A stretch of 11,190 bases of DNA, taken from contig JAKBGP010000051.1 in assembly GCA_021833045.1 (NCBI GenBank), positions 1 through 11,190 of the forward strand. Direction: 5' to 3'. The notes below the pieces were generated by a model, which searched no databases, was not told the origin of the DNA, and was given only the letters and a program-made list of their open reading frames with translations. This document shows positions 7,197-11,190 of this stretch, in pieces; position 1 is the stretch's first letter, and each line of letters begins with the position of its first letter. Made by a program: the position numbers and the translations under genes. The DNA is from Thermoplasmata archaeon. GTDB taxonomy: Archaea > Thermoplasmatota > Thermoplasmata > Thermoplasmatales > Thermoplasmataceae.

Positions 7197-8213
7197 GTGG
7201 AGGAAAAAATTTTTGAGGGATTATCCAAGTTTGGACTTACAGCCTATGAGATCAAAATCTATGAAGTTTTGATACTAAAGGGTCCATTGAATTCCACCAG
7301 TATTGTCAAGGAAACCGGTATACCTCAGCCCAGAGTTTATGACCTATTCAGTTCAATGGAGCGTAAGGGTTTCATTGAAAGTAGCTTTGGGAAAAGAAAA
7401 ACGTACAAGGCAATACCTGTTTCAACCATTATGGAAAGAGAAAAAAAGTGGCTAGACACCTATAGTTTCAATCTTGAACATTTTGTTCAGAATAAAAGGA
7501 TATATAATCAGAATAACGGATCATTTCTTTCCCTTCTAGAGGGAAATACACAGGTAACTGAAAAAATGGCATCACTTATTTCACACACTGAGGACGAACT
7601 AATTTTATCCACAAGCTATGAAAGATTCAAGGAACTTTACCCATATATTGAAAAACTGAGTTCTTCGAACGTTACTATGTGTATTATTATTTTCAAGGAG
7701 CAGAGACAGAGACTCACGGAAAAAATAGATGGTAATTGTTTTATTCGCACAATGTCAGGAAAACCGGTTGAAATTCTTATTTCGGATAGGAAATCCTGTA
7801 CAATGAAAATAGAAACAAGAGAGAGGAAGGATGATTTAGCCCTATATTTTGAGGAGGACAACTTCATTCATGTAGTATCGTATTACTTTAATCAGTCATT
7901 GTGGAAATATGCAGATATATATACTGATCAGATCAACGACAACTGTATCAGATTCAGAACCATATGGCTGGCTTGTGATATAATAGAATACTATCTTAAC
8001 AACGGAGCAAAACTCAAATCTCATCTTGAATGTTATTATAAGGACGATTACAGAGAAATTGATGGTGAAATAGTGAAAGTTGAAAAAATCCCATTTGTCA
8101 GGAACACTTTTTTTATAAGGTCAGGAAATGAAGAGTACTCCGTTGGGGGCAAAACTTCCTCAATTGAGAAATTGAGAATGTTATTTCTCAAGATAAATCC
8201 TGAATTACTATAA
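7197..8213 (+). CDS. TrmB-family sugar-responsive transcriptional regulator
   Basis: This 338-residue protein is the size of full-length TrmB, the archaeal repressor of sugar-transport genes. Residues 5-75 form the winged-helix DNA-binding domain: LSKFGLTAYEIKIYEVL (9-25), the recognition region IPQPRVYDLFSSMERKGFI (42-60) and a wing at about 63-73. A helical linker (74-100) serves for dimerisation. From about 108 it continues into the large C-terminal region that binds sugar in TrmB, including a phospholipase-D-like middle part and an end containing NTFFIRSGNEEYSVGG (303-318), typical of the family. GTG at 7197 is chosen because an in-frame stop lies at 7188-7190 and the domain needs this N-terminus. 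The overlapping ATG at 7195 is in another frame. Its place between importer and glycosidase suggests it controls one or both in response to their sugar; the effector is unknown. Confidence 0.9.
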   Translation: MEEKIFEGLSKFGLTAYEIKIYEVLILKGPLNSTSIVKETGIPQPRVYDLFSSMERKGFIESSFGKRKTYKAIPVSTIMEREKKWLDTYSFNLEHFVQNKRIYNQNNGSFLSLLEGNTQVTEKMASLISHTEDELILSTSYERFKELYPYIEKLSSSNVTMCIIIFKEQRQRLTEKIDGNCFIRTMSGKPVEILISDRKSCTMKIETRERKDDLALYFEEDNFIHVVSYYFNQSLWKYADIYTDQINDNCIRFRTIWLACDIIEYYLNNGAKLKSHLECYYKDDYREIDGEIVKVEKIPFVRNTFFIRSGNEEYSVGGKTSSIEKLRMLFLKINPELL

Positions 8214-8230
8214 GATAGAGTATAAGCTTT

Positions 8231-8247
8231 GAAAAAACCTTAAAATA
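8231..8247 (+). promoter_or_regulatory. BRE and TATA box of the glycosidase gene
   Basis: The A-rich stretch GAAAAAACC (8231-8239) directly precedes TTAAAATA (8240-8247), whose centre is about 25 bases before the ATG at 8268. No Shine-Dalgarno lies between, so the message is probably leaderless. The glycosidase thus has a promoter separate from the regulator gene, from which it is only 54 bases away. Confidence 0.6.
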
Positions 8248-8267
8248 ACAATAGAAAATTATAAAAA

Positions 8268-9722
8268 ATGTTTCCAAAAAATTTTAAGTTCGGTTTTTCA
8301 GAGGCTGGATTTCAGTTTGAAATGGGTGTCAGTGATATTGATACCAACACTGATTGGTATAAATGGAGTCATGATTCAGAAAATATCAAGAATCACATTG
8401 TTTCTGGAGACAGGCCAGAAGAAGGTGTTGGATACTGGGACCTGTATCCCAAAGATCATGATCTTGCAGAATACATTGGAATGAATGCAGCTAGAATAGG
8501 TATAGAATGGTCAAGGATATTTCCCGTTTCTACCGAACGTGTCACGGTTGAAGTAATAGAAGAAAATGGGGATATTCTTGAAATTAAAATAACCGAGAAA
8601 ACCATAAAAGAACTGGACTTATTGAGTGATAAAAATGCAATGCAGCACTACACCAATATTTTTAATGATATAAAAAAGAGGGGATGGTTTCTTGTCATCA
8701 ATCTCTTTCACTGGTCACTCCCACTATGGATAAATGATCCCAGTAATCGAAATAGTGAGAAAGACAATGCCCTCGGAAACTGTATGAATCGTAGTTCTGT
8801 TATTGAATTTGTAAAATATGCAGCCTATATATCATATTACTTTGGTTCCATAGCTGACAGATTTGCAACCATGAATGAACCAAATGAGGTATTTAAGACT
8901 TGCAGTGAGGATAAAAGAGTAGAGTCCTATCACATTAGAATGAAATGGTTTGTTGAGGCACACGCAAGATCATACGATGCAATGAAGCAGTTTACTAATA
9001 GACAGATCGGAATAATATACGCGAATGGCGATGTACAATCATTTGAAAACAAGGATCCAAAGTTAAAAGAGGAAGTGGAATATGAACAAAGATATTCATT
9101 CTTTGATGCCCTTATTCACGGTGATGTTCACTGGTATGTGAGTGCTTGCAGAAAAACAAATCATGTTCACGGGAAATCGATTAGGCCTGATTTGAGTAAT
9201 AGAATAGACTGGATTGGGGTAAACTATTATAGCAGAAATGTGGTTAAAAGAAAAGAGGATGGATATGAAAATGTTCGGGGTCTCGGATACGATACAGGAT
9301 GGGTCTCATATGAGAAGTCTCTTGATGGTAGATCAGTAAGTGAAACAGGCTGGGAAATTTATCCAGAAGGAATATATAATATTGTCATGAGCTACCACAA
9401 GAGATATGAATTACCAATGATGATTACCGAAAATGGCATGGCCGATGATAATGATCGATTCAGACCCAGATATCTGGTATCGCACCTTAAAAATCTGGAG
9501 AGGGCTATTAATGATGGAGCCAAAGTTGACGGTTATCTTCACTGGGCTCTTACTGATAACTTTGAATGGGGGAGTGGTTTTTCAAAGAAATTTGGGTTGA
9601 TAAAAGTAGACTATAAAACCAAAAAACGATATTTAAGACCCAGCGCACTCATTATGAAGGAAATTACAAAACACAATGGAATCCCGGAGGAACTTGAATG
9701 GTTAGGGGAGGATAAATTCTAA
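8268..9722 (+). CDS. lacS: GH1 beta-glycosidase, Sulfolobus LacS type
   Basis: This 484-residue cytoplasmic enzyme is expected to release sugars from the non-reducing end of beta-linked oligosaccharides by a retaining mechanism. The resemblance to Sulfolobus LacS runs end to end. Sugar-site residues are visible: Gln16 in AGFQFEMG, His148-Trp149, acid/base Glu204 in TMNEPN, the VNYY motif at 318-321, nucleophile Glu388 in TENG, Trp426 and Glu433-Trp434. It has no signal peptide. It is odd in lacking the usual Gly/Tyr/Pro segment just after NEPN: only 24 residues separate NEPN from AHARSYD, about nine fewer than I recall for LacS. There is also extra sequence near 287-304 (HWYVSACRKTNHVHGKSI). 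The acceptor side of the pocket may therefore differ. It probably hydrolyses what the upstream importer brings in. The symbol marks the family; true substrate preference (glucoside, galactoside or other) cannot be read here. Confidence 0.93.
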   Translation: MFPKNFKFGFSEAGFQFEMGVSDIDTNTDWYKWSHDSENIKNHIVSGDRPEEGVGYWDLYPKDHDLAEYIGMNAARIGIEWSRIFPVSTERVTVEVIEENGDILEIKITEKTIKELDLLSDKNAMQHYTNIFNDIKKRGWFLVINLFHWSLPLWINDPSNRNSEKDNALGNCMNRSSVIEFVKYAAYISYYFGSIADRFATMNEPNEVFKTCSEDKRVESYHIRMKWFVEAHARSYDAMKQFTNRQIGIIYANGDVQSFENKDPKLKEEVEYEQRYSFFDALIHGDVHWYVSACRKTNHVHGKSIRPDLSNRIDWIGVNYYSRNVVKRKEDGYENVRGLGYDTGWVSYEKSLDGRSVSETGWEIYPEGIYNIVMSYHKRYELPMMITENGMADDNDRFRPRYLVSHLKNLERAINDGAKVDGYLHWALTDNFEWGSGFSKKFGLIKVDYKTKKRYLRPSALIMKEITKHNGIPEELEWLGEDKF

Positions 9723-9725
9723 AAT

Positions 9726-10019
9726 TTAAGGTCCAAAAAGAAAACCTACACCGCTCTCTGCAGCCTCTTCCTCATCCTTTATTTTTTTATAGACAACAGA
9801 AGCGTCATTTTCTGAAAGAGGTTTTACTTTGTTTTCAAGAAGACTATCGAGTCTTGAAAAAATTTCAGCCTGCCCTTCAACGACCAGAATTATTTTTTCA
9901 TCATACCCCAGTGTCGATCCATCTTTCTGAACGATTGTCTGTCTGCCCATAATGTCATCTGACAATATCTTATCTATCAAAGATCTTTGATCCTTATTTA
10001 AGGCAAATATCTTGAACAT
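9726..10019 (-). CDS. Unknown 97-residue protein
   Basis: I do not recognise this family with certainty. The ATG at 10019 opens a 97-residue soluble protein with no signal peptide, membrane helix or cysteine. The N-terminal MFKIFALNKDQRSLIDKIL looks like a strand plus helix. The middle KIILVVEGQAEIFSRLDSLLENKV (42-65) reads as another strand-helix unit, so a small ferredoxin-like alpha/beta fold is possible. A charged helix (about 76-89, KKIKDEEEAAESG) leads to a glycine/phenylalanine ending, GVGFLFGP. It is convergent with the glycosidase gene, the two stops being three bases apart, and it has its own upstream TATA-like box. Reality as a gene is supported by protein-like composition and by its promoter; no function is claimed. 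Confidence 0.75.
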   Translation of the reverse strand: MFKIFALNKDQRSLIDKILSDDIMGRQTIVQKDGSTLGYDEKIILVVEGQAEIFSRLDSLLENKVKPLSENDASVVYKKIKDEEEAAESGVGFLFGP

Positions 10020-10040
10020 AAACCCTTATTTTCTTGGTGG

Positions 10041-10047
10041 CTTTAAC
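10041..10047 (-). promoter_or_regulatory. Putative TATA box of the 97-residue gene
   Basis: On the minus strand GTTAAAG, preceded by the A-rich GGAAAAC, is centred 25 bases before the ATG at 10019. No ribosome site intervenes, which again suggests a leaderless message. Confidence 0.4.
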
Positions 10048-10103
10048 GTTTTCCATTTAGGCTCGGAAAATGAATTGCAATAACAAAAATTTGGTAATAT
10101 TAT

Positions 10104-10634
10104 TTACTCCATATGACCACAGCTTTCGTTATTGCACTTGAAGACTGTAATTTCACCCTTTGCATTGTACACTGGTTCCATAGTTCCTACCATACAAACA
10201 GGACATCTAAATTTGAACTTCCTGCTTCTGTGCGATAGTAGAACCTCAGAAACGCTTTGTACCGAAAGGTGTCTCGAGAGATCGGTTATTGTAATTATTC
10301 CCAATAATTTATCATTCCTGTCGAAAACAGCACATCTGCTTAGTCCGCTATTTGCAAGAAAACTTGCAACATCCTTAACATCATCATCTCCCATCACTCT
10401 TGGCAGGGGCGTTCTCATTACTGACTTAACAAGAACTTCAGATGCAGGCACATTTCTAAGGACAAATCTGTTAATTATGCTTCTTTCACTTATTATGCCA
10501 ACATAATGATTATCACCATTGGTAACCAGAAGTCCATATAGGCCATTTTCATTCATCATTTTGACAGCATCGAACACAGTAGCGTTCTGGTCTATTGTTT
10601 TGAAGTTTTTCTGTACTATATTTCCAACTTTCAT
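10104..10634 (-). CDS. CBS-domain pair fused to a C-terminal zinc ribbon (Ta0289-like)
   Basis: This 176-residue cytoplasmic protein has two CBS motifs (about 7-58 and 71-122) that form one Bateman module. Typical pieces are 'VFDAVKMMNENGLYGLLV' with 'YVGIISERSI', then 'VMRTPLPRV', 'VKDVASFLANSGLSRCAV' and 'LLGIITITDLSRHL'. Such modules bind adenine nucleotides. The C-terminus holds four metal-binding cysteines in two pairs: C144-P-V-C147 and C167-x4-C172. This architecture and length match Thermoplasma acidophilum Ta0289, whose structure shows a CBS pair plus a zinc-ribbon or rubredoxin-like domain. The physiological role is not settled; nucleotide-sensing regulation is the family-based guess. 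A TATA-like box 24 bases upstream supports the ATG at 10634 and independent transcription. Confidence 0.9.
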   Translation of the reverse strand: MKVGNIVQKNFKTIDQNATVFDAVKMMNENGLYGLLVTNGDNHYVGIISERSIINRFVLRNVPASEVLVKSVMRTPLPRVMGDDDVKDVASFLANSGLSRCAVFDRNDKLLGIITITDLSRHLSVQSVSEVLLSHRSRKFKFRCPVCMVGTMEPVYNAKGEITVFKCNNESCGHME

Positions 10635-10653
10635 GAATAAGGATTTTAACTAA

Positions 10654-10662
10654 TATTATAAA
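10654..10662 (-). promoter_or_regulatory. TATA box of the CBS/zinc-ribbon gene
   Basis: TTTATAATA on the minus strand is centred 24 bases before the ATG at 10634, with no Shine-Dalgarno between. It lies in the 66-base gap after the preceding minus-strand gene, so the CBS gene probably has its own leaderless transcript. Confidence 0.5.
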
Positions 10663-10683
10663 GACTATGAATGAAAATTGAAC

Positions 10684-10699
10684 AATTTTAAATAAAATT
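10684..10699 (-). terminator. AT-only inverted repeat after the 106-residue gene
   Basis: AATTTT and AAAATT form a perfect 6-base inverted repeat around a 4-base spacer, starting right after the TAG stop at 10701-10703. On the minus strand it is T-rich and could end the upstream two-gene transcript. With only A and T in the stem it is weak and may be chance. Confidence 0.25.
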
Positions 10700-10700
10700 T

Positions 10701-11021
10701 CTAAAAGCCCTTAACCTTTATTTTACGATTTAATGATTTATAAAGCCTAACTGTTTTTCTTCCCTTATCAACTGAATCAAGGAAAGTTTTATCAGCTGCA
10801 ATATTCAATTTGATGTTATTATCTATTATAACCATTCCTTCTAAAGGAGAAACCGATATTTTTACATCAACCTCTTCTATTAATTGGCAAACTTCATCCT
10901 TACATGGTCCCTTCCTTTGTGTTACCTGTATGAGTATCCAGAAGTTACCTAAATCTCTCGAAATTGAATCTGGTATCATGAGTTCTCCTTTTCCAATTTT
11001 CACTTCATTCTCAACGTTCAT
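10701..11021 (-). CDS. Unknown 106-residue protein with a C-x4-C motif
   Basis: I do not recognise this protein. From ATG 11021 it is 106 residues long, soluble, with no signal or membrane segment. The first half alternates charged and hydrophobic residues (ELMIPDSISRDLGNFWILIQV, 13-33). The middle has two cysteines in GPCKDEVCQL (C40, C45), which may bind metal or be redox-active. The second half is strand-rich and ends in the basic RKTVRLYKSLNRKIKVKGF. A GTG at 11030 would add three residues, but that GTG is part of a GAGGTG ribosome site placed six bases before ATG 11021, so the ATG is preferred. It follows the TRASH-like gene by 29 bases on the same strand, so the two are probably co-transcribed and may share a metal-related role; that link is inference. 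Confidence 0.75.
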   Translation of the reverse strand: MNVENEVKIGKGELMIPDSISRDLGNFWILIQVTQRKGPCKDEVCQLIEEVDVKISVSPLEGMVIIDNNIKLNIAADKTFLDSVDKGRKTVRLYKSLNRKIKVKGF

Positions 11022-11027
11022 TTTTAA

Positions 11028-11033
11028 CACCTC
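11028..11033 (-). promoter_or_regulatory. Ribosome binding site of the 106-residue gene
   Basis: GAGGTG on the minus strand ends six bases before the ATG at 11021. A clear Shine-Dalgarno, unlike the leaderless genes nearby, marks this as a downstream gene in an operon with the TRASH-like gene. Confidence 0.65.
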
Positions 11034-11050
11034 AGAAACTGTTCTTCAAA

Positions 11051-11190
11051 TTATTGACTCTCGATCCTCAGCGTTTCTCTCTTTCTAAGGTCCTTCTCAC
11101 AGTTAGGGCAACATGCATACATCGTTTTACCACCGAGTTCAAATACCACATTTGGTTTATCCATTATCTTTCCGCAGTAGTCACACTTCA
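11051..11190 (-). CDS. Small TRASH-like zinc-binding protein (partial, start at or beyond right edge)
   Basis: On the minus strand the frame runs from the right edge to TAA at 11051-11053. The visible product is 45 residues, beginning KCDYCGKIMD, with MYACCPNC in the middle and ending RIESQ. The two bases before the first full codon are TG, so the start is most likely an ATG whose A is at 11191, just outside the window; a full length of 46 residues is then expected. Cysteines in a C-x2-C-G pair and a later C-C-x2-C group, with an aromatic residue just before, match TRASH/YHS-type treble-clef zinc fingers. These occur in archaeal metal-handling proteins and regulators. The tail is basic (EKDLRKRETLR). 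As a stand-alone finger it could carry metal or bind nucleic acid; the role is unknown. Confidence 0.75.
   Translation of the reverse strand, partial: KCDYCGKIMDKPNVVFELGGKTMYACCPNCEKDLRKRETLRIESQ

Noticed and set aside
10132..10506. Plus-strand open frame of 124 codons
   Set aside because: It is antisense to the CBS/zinc-ribbon gene, whose domain motifs and four cysteines prove the minus-strand frame.
11022..11030. GTG at 11030 as start of the 106-residue protein
   Set aside because: This GTG is the end of the GAGGTG ribosome site that is properly spaced for ATG 11021, so using it as a start would remove the site.
10810..11088. Plus-strand open frame of 92 codons
   Set aside because: It is antisense to the 106-residue gene and the TRASH-like gene. 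The minus strand has a good ribosome site and zinc-finger cysteines; the plus frame has neither.

Overview
The window looks archaeal and most likely comes from the Thermoplasmatales or close relatives. The DNA is clearly AT-rich. TATA-like boxes sit about 24-28 bases before several first genes, with no leader visible, whereas genes inside operons carry GGTGA or GAGGTG ribosome sites. The gene families fit too: a TrmB-type regulator, a Sulfolobus LacS-type GH1 glycosidase, a binding protein with a C-terminal membrane anchor, and a CBS-pair/zinc-ribbon protein of the Thermoplasma acidophilum Ta0289 type. The genus cannot be fixed from the sequence alone.

Layout. (1) 1-1248, minus strand: the N-terminal 416 residues of a secreted or membrane-anchored YVTN-type beta-propeller protein. 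It runs off the left edge and is easily missed because its stop lies outside the window. (2) 1249-1500: a divergent control region. (3) 1501-7125, plus strand: a complete Dpp/Opp-family ABC importer in five tightly packed genes (anchored binding protein, two permeases, an F-like and a D-like ATPase). (4) 7197-8213, plus: a TrmB-family sugar-sensing regulator with its own promoter and a GTG start. (5) 8268-9722, plus: a GH1 beta-glycosidase with its own promoter. (6) 9726-11190, minus: a convergent block of four small genes, namely a 97-residue unknown protein, a CBS/zinc-ribbon protein, a 106-residue unknown protein, and a partial TRASH-like zinc protein cut by the right edge.

How they fit together. 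By family alone the importer would be called a peptide/nickel transporter. The adjacent TrmB regulator and GH1 enzyme instead suggest a beta-linked oligosaccharide module: capture outside the cell, import, intracellular hydrolysis and sugar-responsive control. This resembles the Opp-type cellobiose/beta-glucoside transporters known in Pyrococcus and Sulfolobus. The substrate is an inference. The minus-strand block on the right appears to be unrelated housekeeping or metal/nucleotide-sensing genes.

I see no CRISPR array, tRNA, rRNA, insertion sequence or obvious new defence system. The most distinctive signals are a GH1 enzyme that lacks the usual segment after its acid/base motif, a perfect palindrome at a predicted second transcription start in the divergent region, and a hairpin whose loop holds the first permease's start codon.
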